NCBI GenBank assembly: GCA_963714875.1 | Contig: CAVQQI010000001.1 | Location: forward strand, 85,674 to 149,673 | Source of the DNA: JBAOHV01 sp963714875 | GTDB lineage: Bacteria > Actinomycetota > Acidimicrobiia > Acidimicrobiales > Microtrichaceae | Direction: 5' to 3' | Length of the DNA stretch: 64,000 bases | Shown: one piece after another, positions 8,953 through 18,413 of the stretch | How the letters are laid out: each line of letters begins with the position of its first letter | How positions within the stretch are numbered: the first letter of the stretch is position 1 | Made by a program: the position numbers and the translations under genes | The notes under the pieces: generated by a model | Told to the model about the DNA's origin: nothing | The model's database searches: none | What the model saw: only the letters and a program-made list of their open reading frames with translations

Positions 8953-9996
8953 CTACGGCAGAGAAGTCGAAACCGTCGAGGAACTCGGCCTGACCCTCGG
9001 CTGACCCTCGGGCCGAGGCGGCGGCTCGGCATCGGGCTGACCCAGATCCTCCACGAGGTCCGAACCGGGCCACGTGTGGCCGCCGCCGAGCACCGTGGTC
9101 AGCACGAACTCGGCGTCGTCGTCGCAGTCGGCCCAGATCCGTACCTCGATGTCGGCGAAGGGTGTCGCCGACGTTGGGCCGGTGCAGTTGGCCCGATCGG
9201 CAAGGTCCTGCATCCGGTCGTGGACCGCGACCACCTCGTAGTCCTGGCCGACCACCTGCCCGCCGGCTGCTGGGATCAACGGATCGGCGTCGCCGTGGAT
9301 CGCGTGCAGCGGGATGGACCTTGCGGGTTCGCAGGAGCCGACCAGGTTCACCCCCGCGACCGGGGCAGCAGCGGCGAACCGGGTGGTCGACCCACATGTG
9401 AGTGCCATGGTCATGCCCGCGCCGTTGGACATGCCGGTCACGAACAGCCGGTCGGGGTCGATGCACTGCTGCTCGATGACCTCGTCGAGCAGGGCATCGA
9501 TGAAGCCCAGATCGTCGGCAGGGCCGAACCCGGGGCGCACCGCTGCGGGGTCGATGTTCCAGAACGTGGTGCGCAACGAACCGGTCGTCAGCGGCACGTC
9601 GACCTCGAGGGCCTGCGGGGTCACCACGACATAGCCGGGCTCTCCGGCGGCATCCCCCATGCCCGACAGCATCGACTGCTGCTGTGCGTTGGAAGAGAAC
9701 CCGTGCAGGTCGACCACCAGTGGGGCGGCCTCGCTCGGATCCAGCCCGTCTGGCATCCCCAGCAGGTACTCGCGGCTGACGCCGTCGACGTCGATCGAGA
9801 GCTCTTGGGTGCCGCTGGTCTGGTCACGGACGCACGCCGCCCCGGCACCCGGCTCCCAGGTGTGCCACGGACCGTGCCGATCATGACGGGCTCCGCCGCG
9901 CAGTCGGTGGCCTCCCTTCGACCGAGTGGACCCCTGACGACGTGTCGTCCCGACGTTTTGCTCACTCTCGGCCTCGGCCCGCCGAACGAGATTCAT
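8953..9996 (-). CDS. PHB-depolymerase-family esterase with frameshifted C-terminus
   Basis: An alpha/beta-hydrolase of the LpqC/PHB-depolymerase group. VVDLHGFSSNAQQQ is the oxyanion loop, FVTGMSNGAGMT holds the Ser nucleophile, and GGGHTWPG holds the catalytic His; an Asp occurs in IHGDADPLIP. The open frame ends in a basic/Ser tail because an 11-bp tandem duplication (8990-9011) shifts the frame. With one copy removed, the protein continues ...EGQAEFLDGFDFSAVAG and ends LILDFFDRHDTRRT at 8873, the usual family ending. The 5' end is uncertain: the only in-frame ATG (9996) lies inside the start of the divergent gene, and no signal peptide is visible. Catalysis may survive, since the triad lies upstream of the shift. 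Confidence 0.72.
   Translation of the reverse strand: MNLVRRAEAESEQNVGTTRRQGSTRSKGGHRLRGGARHDRHGPWHTWEPGAGAACVRDQTSGTQELSIDVDGVSREYLLGMPDGLDPSEAAPLVVDLHGFSSNAQQQSMLSGMGDAAGEPGYVVVTPQALEVDVPLTTGSLRTTFWNIDPAAVRPGFGPADDLGFIDALLDEVIEQQCIDPDRLFVTGMSNGAGMTMALTCGSTTRFAAAAPVAGVNLVGSCEPARSIPLHAIHGDADPLIPAAGGQVVGQDYEVVAVHDRMQDLADRANCTGPTSATPFADIEVRIWADCDDDAEFVLTTVLGGGHTWPGSDLVEDLGQPDAEPPPRPEGQPRVRPSSSTVSTSLP
8990..9011. repeat. 11-bp perfect tandem duplication inside an esterase gene
   Basis: The unit CTGACCCTCGG occurs twice in immediate succession (8990-9000 and 9001-9011, plus strand). Since 11 is not a multiple of three it shifts the frame of the minus-strand esterase, and removing one unit restores the conserved C-terminus. 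It looks like a recent slippage duplication or an assembly error. Confidence 0.9.
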
Positions 9997-12900
9997 GGAT
10001 CGACTGCGCCGACCTGCCCGAGCGACGTTGCGACGAGCGCTGGTGACCACGTCGCTGGTCGCGCTGACCGTGACGACCATGGTGGGGGCGGTGATGCCGG
10101 TCGCGATGGCCCAGGAAGCCCCGCCGGGGGAGACGATCCCCGCCGCGTCGGAGGAGTCGACCGAGGCGGGCGCCGATGCTCGCGAGGACGCGCCGGACAC
10201 CGAGGGCTCGTCGGAGGACGACGACGCTCCCGGTTCGACCGTGCCGACCGTTCCTGCTGCCCCCGTCGTCGGCGTCGACCCGTCGCCGGACCCGGCCGAC
10301 CCCGCAGGGCCCGGCCCGACGGTCGCCCCTGCTGTGGACCCCGTCGAGCCGATCGAACCCGCGGACCTGCGGGTGAGCGCGAGCAGCGTGGAGACGGTGG
10401 ACGACGATGTGGAGTACCGCGCCGCGCTCGCCACCTTGTCGATCGACCCGAACGGACCGCACACGATCACCCTCGGAGCCAGCTTCACGCTGACCGAGCC
10501 CGGTGACCCGACCTACACCGGTGACCAGGACCTGACGATCTCCGGTGCGGGTCGTTCCATCGATGCCGGCGGTACACGGCGGGCGCTCGACGCGACGGGG
10601 TCGAGCGCCACGATCACGCTGGAGCTCCTGACCGTGGCGAACGGATCGGCGGACGATGGTGGCGCAGTGGCGGCGGCGGGTGCCCTGATCATCACCGCCT
10701 GCCAGTTCACCGACAACGTCGCCGCCGACGACGGTGGCGCGATCCACACGCCCGGATCGGTCCAGGTGTCCAACTCGCTGCTCACCGGCAATAGCTCGGG
10801 TGCTGACGGCGGCGCCATCTCCGCCGCGTCCGGCACGGTCATCGCGTCGACGTTCGCGAACAACTCGGCCGACAGCGAAGGCGGCGCCGTCGAGTTCTTC
10901 GATGACGCCGCAGCGCTCAGCACGGTCACCGGCTCGACGATGACCGCCAACACCGCGAGCTCCTACGGCGGAGCCCTGTCGGTCTACAGCGAGCTGGCGA
11001 GGATCACCGGGACGAGCTTCACCTCAAACAGCTCGGACGCCTCCCAGGGGGGCGGCATCTATGCCTGGGCCGAACTCGATGTCGCCGGGTCGACGTTCGC
11101 GGACAACTCGGCCGACAGCGAGGGCGGTGGCCTGGACGGCAACGACGTGCAGATCTCCGGCTCGACGTTCACCGGCAACGACGCCGGCGACGACGGTGGG
11201 GCGCGCACGCTGATGACTCCCTGCAGATCTCCGACAGCACGTTCGAGTCGAACAGTTCTGTCGATGACGGTGGCGCCGCCGGGGTGCGCGGCAGCGGGGC
11301 GACGATGACGATCACCGACTCGGTGTTCACGACCAACTCCGCGGACGACGACGGCGGAGCGGTCTACGCCGCCTCGGGAGCCGTCTCGGGCTCCTCGTTC
11401 ACCGCGAACAGCTCGGGTGACGACGGCGGCGCCGTGCACTTCTCCGACTCGGCGCCACTGAGCACCGTGCACGACTCGGAGTTCGTCGAGAACGAGAGCG
11501 TCGAGGAGGGCGGCGCGCTGTGGTCGTTCACCGATGTGCTGCGAGTCACCGACTCCACGTTCACCGACAACGCATCGACCGATGATCAAGCGGGCGCGCT
11601 CTACGCCTGGGAGCGCGTCGAGGTGAGCGGCTCGACCTTCACCGGCAACTCCGCGTTCGACGAGGGCGGCGCACTCGACGGCGACGACGTCGTGATCGAG
11701 AACTCGACGTTCGACTCGAATTCCGCCGGCGCCGATGCCGACGGCGGCGCCGTGCACGGCGATGAGGGGATGTCCATCACCGACAGCGAGTTCACCGGCA
11801 ACACCGCAGGTGGCGACGGCGGCGCAGCCGGCGTGCGCGACGGCGCGATCTCGGTCACGGGTTCGACCTTCACCGGGAACTCCGCCGACAGCGAGGGTGG
11901 CGCACTCCTCGGCCAACTCGTCGTCAGCGTCGTGAACTCCACCTTCACCGACAACTCCGCGGGCAGCGAAGCGGGCGCGATCGAGGCCTGGACCGGCGGC
12001 GAAGGCGTCACGACCATCAGCGGGTCGACGTTCACGGACAACAGCGCTGGTGACTACGGCGGCGTGCTCGACACCGGCGCCTTCTTCGTGTCGGACTCGA
12101 CCTTCACGAACAACAGCACGGACTCCGACGACGGAGGTGCGCTCTGGGCCGAGCTGCCGTCGACGCTCGACGGCTCGACCTTCACCGGCAACTCCAGTGG
12201 CGACGCAGGGCGGCGCGATCTACAGCGAGGCGGAAGTCGCCATCACCGGCAGCACCTTCACCGAGAACGTCGCCGACGACGACGGTGGCGCGGTCTACTC
12301 CGACACGGAGGCAACCGTCGACGCCAGCTCGTTCACCGACAACGTTGCCGGCGACGACGGCGGCGGGATCGCAGCCGATGAGGTCACGGTGTCCGACAGC
12401 ACCTTCACCGGCAACGTCGCCGATGGCGACGGCGGGGGGCTCGTCGGCGTGATCGTGGCGGTGTCCGATGGCACCTTCACCGGCAACGAGGCCCAGGGCG
12501 GCGACGGCGGCGGGTTCGACTCCGACGAAGCGACGGTCACGGCCTCCTCGTTCAGTGGCAACTCCTCGAGCCGCGACGGCGGAGCGTTCTGGGCCGAGGA
12601 TCCCTCCACCGTCGCGGGCTCCACGTTCGACTCGAACACCTCGGAGCGTGACGGCGGCGCGGTCTTCACCGAGGACGAGCTCACCGTGAGCAACTCCACG
12701 TTCTCGTCCAACGCGACCAGCGGACGTGGCGGCGCCATCGCCGCCGAGGCCGAGCCGCTGGAACTGCGGTTCGTCACCATGGCGGCCAACCGCGCCGAGG
12801 GCGGCGGCGCCGACGTGGCGACCTTCGAACTGGCAGCGACCCTGGACGTCGACGGCTCGGTGTTCGCCTCGACCGGGTCCTGCGACCTCGCCGGCGCCAC

Positions 12901-13774
12901 CGCGGGGGCGGACAACTTCGACGGCGGCGAGACGTGCGGCCTGGAGGAGGCCAACAACATCGTCGACGGCGGCGACCCGGGTCTGGACCCGCTGGCCGAC
13001 AACGGTGGCGCCACCTCGACCCGGTTGCCCGGGGCAGCAAGCCCGCTACTCCTCGCGATCAGTGAGACGCGCTGCGCAACCCTCGCTTCGGACGCCCTCG
13101 CAACCGATCAGCGCGGCGGTCCCCGCCCCTCGCCGAGTGGTGCACGTTGCACCATCGGATCGGTCAACACCGCTGCAGCCGCTCCGGGAGCGCCGGTCGA
13201 GGTCGCAACATCGAGCGGGCCTGAGGGCGTCGCTCTCAGCTGGTCCGCTCCACTCGATGACGGCGGGAGCGCCGTCACGTCCTATTTGATCGAGTCGTCC
13301 ACCGACGGCGCAGCCTGGTCGGGCGTCACCGGGGTCGCCGCATCCGCAGCCGCCGACGTCGCGCCGGCCATCGGCTTCGTCGCCGCGGCCACCGACACGG
13401 CGGCACCGTCGGCGCAGGGAGCGGCCGAGCTGAGCGGCGTGACACAGCTGGGCGCCACCTCGATCATGCTGCCCGCCGCTGCCGAGGGGACGACGGTCCG
13501 CTACCGGGTCGCCGCGGTGAACGCGGTCGGGCAGGGCCCGTACTCGAGGGTCGCCTCGGTCGACGGACCTGCGCCAGCAGTTCCCACCGGCGACGCCACT
13601 TCACCCGAGGCGACCGGCGACCGTGGGCCCACCTCGCTCGCCTTCACCGGCAGCGAACCGATCCGACTGGTCGAGTTCGCGGCGATGCTCGCGGTCATCG
13701 GGTTGGCGGTGCTGATCGTCGCTCGCCGTGTCCGCCGCGGCGGCGTCGACGGATCCGCTCGCCCGTTGTCGTAG
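9995..13774 (+). pseudogene. Pmp-like beta-helix surface protein with LAFTG sortase anchor, broken by two frameshifts
   Basis: A secreted wall-anchored protein of about 1258 residues once two frame errors are removed. An N-terminal signal peptide (RRALVTTSLVALTVTTMVGA...AMA) is followed by an acidic Pro-rich linker. Then come roughly 28 short repeats with GGA[ILV] and FT.N motifs (STFTGNSADSEGGAL type), as in Chlamydia_PMP/right-handed beta-helix adhesins. A fibronectin-III-like domain follows, then LAFTG, a hydrophobic helix and RRVRRGG, which is a class E-type (LAXTG) sorting signal. A 2-bp GC insertion near 11201-11206 and a 1-bp G insertion near 12208-12210 split it into frames 9995-11308, about 11210-12381 and about 12215-13774; together they add three bases, so the end is back in the original frame. 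No sortase gene is in the window. An adhesive role is inferred. Confidence 0.85.
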
Positions 13775-13893
13775 CACCCGGCCATCGGACGCTCCATCTC
13801 CTCGGGCGTCACGTCGGCGACGTGTTGGCCGCGGTCGGTCGACTGCTCGACGGTTGCTGCAGGGACCGGGCCGCGAGTGGGTAGGTTCGGCCC

Positions 13894-14199
13894 ATGGCAC
13901 GCCCCGAATCCCTTGCTCCGGACGAGATCGACGCAGCGCTGCAGGACCTGGCCGGCTGGGCCCTGGTGGACGGCAAGCTCCACTCGGAGTTCCGCTTCGC
14001 CGATTTCGCCGAGGCGTTCGGTTTCATGGCAGCGGTCGCGACCGAGGCTGCGCGGTTGGATCACCATCCCGAGTGGTCGAACGTGTTCTCCAAGGTCTCG
14101 GTCGATCTGGTGACCCACGACGCGGGCGGGATCACCTCGCTCGACGTCGAACTGGCGACCCGGATGTCGGCACTCGCCATCGCCATCGCCTCGTCGTAA
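13894..14199 (+). CDS. phhB: 4a-hydroxytetrahydrobiopterin dehydratase (PCD/DCoH)
   Basis: 101 residues, the full length of the family. It shows LDHHPEWSNVFSKVSVDLVTHDAGGIT, the conserved pterin-carbinolamine dehydratase core with its catalytic His residues, preceded by the usual F.F.DF.EAF.FM helix. It dehydrates 4a-hydroxy-tetrahydropterin in the cytosol during recycling of the pterin cofactor. No aromatic amino acid hydroxylase lies nearby, so here it may act as a metabolite-repair or molybdopterin-related enzyme; that is inference. It lies between the surface-protein gene and the lipoprotein phosphatase gene, all on the plus strand. Confidence 0.93.
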   Translation: MARPESLAPDEIDAALQDLAGWALVDGKLHSEFRFADFAEAFGFMAAVATEAARLDHHPEWSNVFSKVSVDLVTHDAGGITSLDVELATRMSALAIAIASS

Positions 14200-14209
14200 C
14201 CTCCACGCC

Positions 14210-15235
14210 ATGTGGCGTTCAGGTGGGCGGGGGAGTGGTCGGCGTGTTGCGCGCGTGGTTGGCGCCGGAGCGGCGTTGGTCGCAGCAGGCGTCCTGGTCG
14301 GGGCATGCGCTCCGCCGCCGTCGGACCCCGGTAGCCCGCCGACGACCATCGAGCCGTTGCCGGCCCCGCCGGCGCAGTTCACCACGCTCGCCTACAACGT
14401 CGCCGGCCTGCCCCAAGGCATTTCCGGGTCCGACCCCGAGCGGAACATCCCACTGATCAGCCCGCTGCTGAACGACTACGACGTCGTGCTGACCCAGGAG
14501 GACTTCGACTGGTGGACGCCGCTGGCGGGCCTGCTCGACTTCCGCAACTACCACTCCCGGCTGCGTGCCGACGCGACCCACCCGTACCGCACCGACGTGC
14601 ACCCCGGCCCTCGTGCCGTCGGGGTCGACCCGCAGTCTCGGCCGTTGGTGGTCGGCGACGGGATCGGGATCATGTCGCGCTTCCCGCTGACCGGCGAGGC
14701 GCACCATGCCTGGTCGAAGTGCAACGGCGACGCCTTCTTCGGAGCCGCCGACTGCCTGGCCATGAAGGGGTTCCGTGTCGTCACGATGACCCTGGGTGAC
14801 GGCCGCGACGTCGACGTGTACAGCCTGCACGCCGAGGCGGGCAGTGGCCGTCGTGACCAGGCGTTGCAGGAGCTGAACTTCGCAGAGTTGGCCGCGGTCA
14901 TCAAAGCTCGCGGCGACGATCGGGCGGTGATCGTCGGCGGCGACACCAACCTGCACATCGTCGACCGTCGTCCCGATCAGGATCCCGGCGAGGTGGACCG
15001 GGTGATCTGGGACCGATTCCTGTCGGCCACCGGCATGACCGACGTGTGCACCGCGCTCGAGTGCGACGACCCGGCTCGGATCGACAAGTTCGCCTACCGC
15101 AGTTCGGCGGAGGTCTCGTTGACGCCGGTGGAGCGCACCGTTCCCGCAGAGCGGTTCCGCACGCCGGACGGCCGGGACCTGAGCGATCACCTGCCGGTGG
15201 CGGTGCGCTGGTCCTGGGACGTGCCGTCGGCCTGA
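14210..15235 (+). CDS. Endonuclease/exonuclease/phosphatase-family lipoprotein
   Basis: 341 residues with an N-terminal lipoprotein signal (LVAAGVLVGAC, a clear lipobox), so it is exported and membrane-tethered. The EEP fold is marked by TLAYNVAGLP near residue 60, the metal Glu in VVLTQEDFDWW, the VYSLHAEAG strand, GGDTNLHI, and the terminal SDHLPVAV motif with its catalytic Asp-His. Similar proteins are extracellular nucleases, sphingomyelinase-like phosphodiesterases or phosphatases. The substrate cannot be decided here. It starts 10 bases after phhB, so co-transcription is likely, although no strong ribosome site is visible before the ATG. Confidence 0.85.
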   Translation: MWRSGGRGSGRRVARVVGAGAALVAAGVLVGACAPPPSDPGSPPTTIEPLPAPPAQFTTLAYNVAGLPQGISGSDPERNIPLISPLLNDYDVVLTQEDFDWWTPLAGLLDFRNYHSRLRADATHPYRTDVHPGPRAVGVDPQSRPLVVGDGIGIMSRFPLTGEAHHAWSKCNGDAFFGAADCLAMKGFRVVTMTLGDGRDVDVYSLHAEAGSGRRDQALQELNFAELAAVIKARGDDRAVIVGGDTNLHIVDRRPDQDPGEVDRVIWDRFLSATGMTDVCTALECDDPARIDKFAYRSSAEVSLTPVERTVPAERFRTPDGRDLSDHLPVAVRWSWDVPSA

Positions 15236-15359
15236 CCGCAACCGGCAGACCAGCTCACCGGCCCGTGCTGGACAGCTGGCCGGGCGGCGGACCAGCTCGA
15301 TGGAAGCTGCTGGCGGGAGCCGGCTGTGTGGGCGCCGGGTCCGGCCATCGCAGGGCCCG

Positions 15360-15857
15360 TCAGGCCGGTTCGGCCACGGCCTCGTCGATCGCCTGGGTCA
15401 GGGTGTTCCAGCTGAGGGTGGCGCACTTGATGCGCACCGGGAACTTGACCACGCCGCGCAGCGCTTCCAGGTCGCCCAGGTCGATCTCGGGGGCATCGGC
15501 GGGCACCTCGCCGTCGCCGCCCTCGAGGCCTTCTTCGTGGATCGACATCATGGACTTGAACGCCCGGGTCAGGTCACGGATCTCGCCGAGCGTGTGGTCC
15601 TTGACCGCGTCGGACATCATCGAGGCCGAGGACTGCGAGATGGAGCAGCCCTGGCCCGAGATGCGGATGTCGGTCACGACCGCCGCATCGCCCTTGGACG
15701 CATCGTCGACGTCGAGGTAGACGACGATCTCGTCGCCGCACAGGGGATTGAACCCTTCGACGCGCCGCGCCGGGGGAGAGGGCAGCTCGCCCCGGTTCCG
15801 GGGGCTGCGGTAGTGGTCGAGGATGATCTCGCGGTAGAGCTCTTCGAGGCCCGACAT
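15360..15857 (-). CDS. sufU: SufU iron-sulfur cluster assembly / zinc-dependent sulfurtransferase
   Basis: 165 residues, including the roughly 20-residue insert between Cys 2 and Cys 3 that separates SufU from IscU. Conserved residues are Cys in FNPLCGDEIVVYLDV with the following Asp, Cys in SGQGCSISQSSASMM, and Cys in RIKCATLSWNTL. In Gram-positive bacteria SufU takes persulfide sulfur from SufS for Fe-S cluster building. It lies 80 bases downstream of sufS on the same strand, the common sufS-sufU order. No sufBCD or sufT genes are in the window. Confidence 0.95.
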   Translation of the reverse strand: MSGLEELYREIILDHYRSPRNRGELPSPPARRVEGFNPLCGDEIVVYLDVDDASKGDAAVVTDIRISGQGCSISQSSASMMSDAVKDHTLGEIRDLTRAFKSMMSIHEEGLEGGDGEVPADAPEIDLGDLEALRGVVKFPVRIKCATLSWNTLTQAIDEAVAEPA

Positions 15858-15937
15858 GCGGTGCCCTCCGTGGTGGTCGGCAGCACTGGGTGCTGGTCCG
15901 GTCTAGCTGGTCGGAACGTGGTCGTGTGGTTGGGGTG

Positions 15938-17209
15938 TCACAACGTGAAGAAGCTGCCGGCGTCCTCGAGCGCATCTGCGAGCGCATCGACGTCGGACTC
16001 GTCGTTGTAGACGTACCACGATGCTCGCGCGGTGGCGCCGACTCCGAGAACTCTCATCAGCGGTTTGGCGCAGTGGTGGCCGGGACGGACGCACACGCCG
16101 TGCTGGTCGAGCACCTGCGACAGGTCATGGGGGTGCAGGTCGCCGAAGGCGAAGCTCATCACGCCGCCACGTGGGGTCGCCCGGTCCGGGCCGTGGATCG
16201 TGAGCTTGTCGCCGAAGCGCTCGGTCAACACCGACATGGCGTAGCCGGTCAGCTCCATCTCGTGGCGACGCACCGCATCCATGCCGAGCGCCTCCAGGTA
16301 GTCCACCGCAGCGCCCAGCCCGACGATCTCCGCGATCGGCGGGGTGCCGGCCTCGAACTTGTGGGGGAGATCCGCGGCGACGAAGCCGTCGAGCCGCACG
16401 TCCAGGATCATGCCGCCGCCACCGAGGAACGGGGGCATGGCCTCGAGCAGCTCGCGGCGTCCCCACAGGACTCCCACACCGGTCGGGCCCAGCATCTTGT
16501 GCCCGGAGAACGCCAGGAAGTCCGCGCCCAGCTCGGTCACGTCGGTGGCGAGGTGCGGTACGTACTGACAGGCATCGACGCTGACCACCGCACCACGTTC
16601 GTGAGCCATGTCGGCGAGCGTTCGAACCGGTGGCAGCGTGCCGGTGACGTTGGACATCGCGGTGATGCCGAGCAGCGAGACGCCGTCCATCAGCTGCTCG
16701 ATGCCGGACAGATCGAGGGTCGCGTCCGCGTGCAGCGGGATCCACCGCACCTCGAACCCTCTCTCGGCGGCGAGCTGCTGCCATGGGACGATGTCGGCGT
16801 GGTGTTCCAGTTGGCTGAGCAGCACGACGTCGCCCGGTCCCAGGTTCGCCCCGCCCCACGACCGTGCGACCAGGTTGATGGACTCGGTGGCGTTCTTGGT
16901 GAACACGACCTCGTCGGGGTGGGCCGCACCGATGAAGCGGGCGACCTTCGAGCGGGCGCCCTCCATGGCGTTGGTGGCCTCTTCGGCCATCGTGTACGCA
17001 GCGCGGTGCACGTTCGCATGGCTGTGCTCGTAGTACCGGTCCATCGCGTCGAGCACCTGGCGGGGCTTCTGTGACGACGCAGCGGAATCGAGGAACACCA
17101 GAGGACGGTCGTGGACGGTCCGCGAGAGGATCGGGAAGTCCGCCTTGATCGCCGCGACGTCCAGATCCGGTGACGTCATGTCCACAGTGGGCTGTGGCTC
17201 GGGGGGCAT
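15938..17209 (-). CDS. sufS: SufS-type cysteine desulfurase (PLP)
   Basis: About 423 residues, class V aminotransferase fold. The PLP Lys lies in FSGHKMLGPTGVGVLWG and the catalytic Cys in VCVRPGHHCAKPLM, in the short loop typical of SufS (group II) desulfurases. HANVHRAAYTMAEEAT and TKNATESINLVA are also family-typical. It strips sulfur from cysteine and passes it to SufU, whose gene follows. The start is taken at ATG 17209; a second in-frame ATG at 17179, 10 codons in, is possible and no clear ribosome site decides between them. Confidence 0.94.
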   Translation of the reverse strand: MPPEPQPTVDMTSPDLDVAAIKADFPILSRTVHDRPLVFLDSAASSQKPRQVLDAMDRYYEHSHANVHRAAYTMAEEATNAMEGARSKVARFIGAAHPDEVVFTKNATESINLVARSWGGANLGPGDVVLLSQLEHHADIVPWQQLAAERGFEVRWIPLHADATLDLSGIEQLMDGVSLLGITAMSNVTGTLPPVRTLADMAHERGAVVSVDACQYVPHLATDVTELGADFLAFSGHKMLGPTGVGVLWGRRELLEAMPPFLGGGGMILDVRLDGFVAADLPHKFEAGTPPIAEIVGLGAAVDYLEALGMDAVRRHEMELTGYAMSVLTERFGDKLTIHGPDRATPRGGVMSFAFGDLHPHDLSQVLDQHGVCVRPGHHCAKPLMRVLGVGATARASWYVYNDESDVDALADALEDAGSFFTL

Positions 17210-17317
17210 GCGGTGCAGTCTATTTCCCCTACTCGCGTAGTGGAAACAGTCGGGCGTCCGACACCTGCTGGGGTGCGTCGATGGCCGGGCCCTCGGGCGA
17301 CGGGGCATCGGCGGTGT

Positions 17318-17704
17318 TCAGCCATGGTCACGCAGGTCTTCCTTCCAGGCACGGAACCGCTCGTGGTGCGTGCCGCTGGGACCCGCGCCGGATCCGGTGC
17401 CGTCGGGGAAGAGCCGGAAGCTCACCGATCGGTCCAGGTCGGTCGAGTCGACAGCGGTGTAGCGGGCATCTCCTCGGCGCGCCGGTCCCGCACGCCACAG
17501 GAGCCATGGGCCGATGCGCCGCTTGTAGGCGGCTTCGACGCCGCCGATGTCGTCGCCCGATGCCAGCAGCACCGCCGGCGCCTCGATCCACGCCGATGCT
17601 GCGATGTTGCGGTCCCTGGTCGGTGTGGGCGGAAGGTCCTCGGTGTGGACCGGGGTCCGATCGATCGGTCGTTCGTCTGAGCGCAGCGGTCGGTCGTCCA
17701 CCAC
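17318..17704 (-). CDS. Conserved-looking hypothetical protein
   Basis: 128 residues, not recognised. The protein is soluble, with no signal peptide or membrane segment. It is rich in aromatic and Arg residues in the centre (RRIGPWLLWRAGPARRGDARYTAVD) and ends FRAWKEDLRDHG. Its codon use fits its neighbours, and it lies 30 bases after the metallo-beta-lactamase gene on the same strand, about 108 bases upstream of sufS, so it may be part of the same transcript. No function can be given. Confidence 0.65.
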   Translation of the reverse strand: MVDDRPLRSDERPIDRTPVHTEDLPPTPTRDRNIAASAWIEAPAVLLASGDDIGGVEAAYKRRIGPWLLWRAGPARRGDARYTAVDSTDLDRSVSFRLFPDGTGSGAGPSGTHHERFRAWKEDLRDHG

Positions 17705-17734
17705 GTCAGTCTCGCCGAAGTCGATGCGGCACCC

Positions 17735-18358
17735 TCACCAGCCGCGGTCGATCCACGACTGGAGCTGTGGCGCTTCGGCGCCGATGGTGGTGTCGTCGCC
17801 GTGTCCCGGCATGACGATCGTGTCGGGTGAGAGGCGTGCGAACAGCAGCCGGTCGACCGACGTGATGATGGTGTCGAAGTCGCCCCCCTCGAGGCTCGTG
17901 TTGCCGGGTCCGCCCGGGAACAGCGTGTCCCCGCTGAACAGCAGCGGTTTGCCCTCGACCTCGAAGCACATCGATCCAGGTGTGTGGCCGGGGGTCAGGA
18001 TGGTGCGCAGGCGCAGGTCGCCGACCTCGATCACGGTGTCGTGCTCGATGAGCTCGTCGTAGCTGTCGAGCATCGCTGCGTCCTCGGCGGTGACCCCCAC
18101 CGAGTAGCCGGCGTCGCGCATCTCGGGGATCGCCTGGATGTGGTCCCAGTGGCCGTGGGTCTCCAGCACCCGCCGCACGTTCAGCGCCGCGGCGAGGTCG
18201 AGCAGACGCTCGTGCTCGTTGGCCGCGTCGAGCAGCACGGCGTCGCCGGTGTGGCGGCACCGCAGGACGAACACGTTGTTCTCGAACGGGCCGACGACGA
18301 CCTTGTGGATCTCCAGATCGGTGTCGGCATGGTGCAGGGTCGGGCTCGCTTCGGCCAT
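17735..18358 (-). CDS. MBL-fold metallo-hydrolase (glyoxalase II-like)
   Basis: 207 residues. The metal-binding signature ETHGHWDHIQA is the HxHxDH motif, followed by LTPGHTPGSMCF, SGDTLFPGGPGNT (bridging Asp) and VMPGHGDDTTIG (last His). These are the features of the glyoxalase II/YcbL group of thioester hydrolases. A true glyoxalase II would be about 250 residues with a C-terminal helical domain, which is missing, so it is closer to the short YcbL type. It lies between the RND transporter gene (55 bases) and the hypothetical gene (30 bases), all on the minus strand. Confidence 0.88.
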   Translation of the reverse strand: MAEASPTLHHADTDLEIHKVVVGPFENNVFVLRCRHTGDAVLLDAANEHERLLDLAAALNVRRVLETHGHWDHIQAIPEMRDAGYSVGVTAEDAAMLDSYDELIEHDTVIEVGDLRLRTILTPGHTPGSMCFEVEGKPLLFSGDTLFPGGPGNTSLEGGDFDTIITSVDRLLFARLSPDTIVMPGHGDDTTIGAEAPQLQSWIDRGW

Positions 18359-18413
18359 GGCACGAGTCTCGCGCCGGTGCCATCGCCGAGCAGATCGGCA
18401 TCGCCATCGCCGG

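Noticed and set aside
9997..10488. Long upstream extension of the second esterase
   Set aside because: It would lie antisense to the signal-peptide part of the surface protein, with no family similarity.
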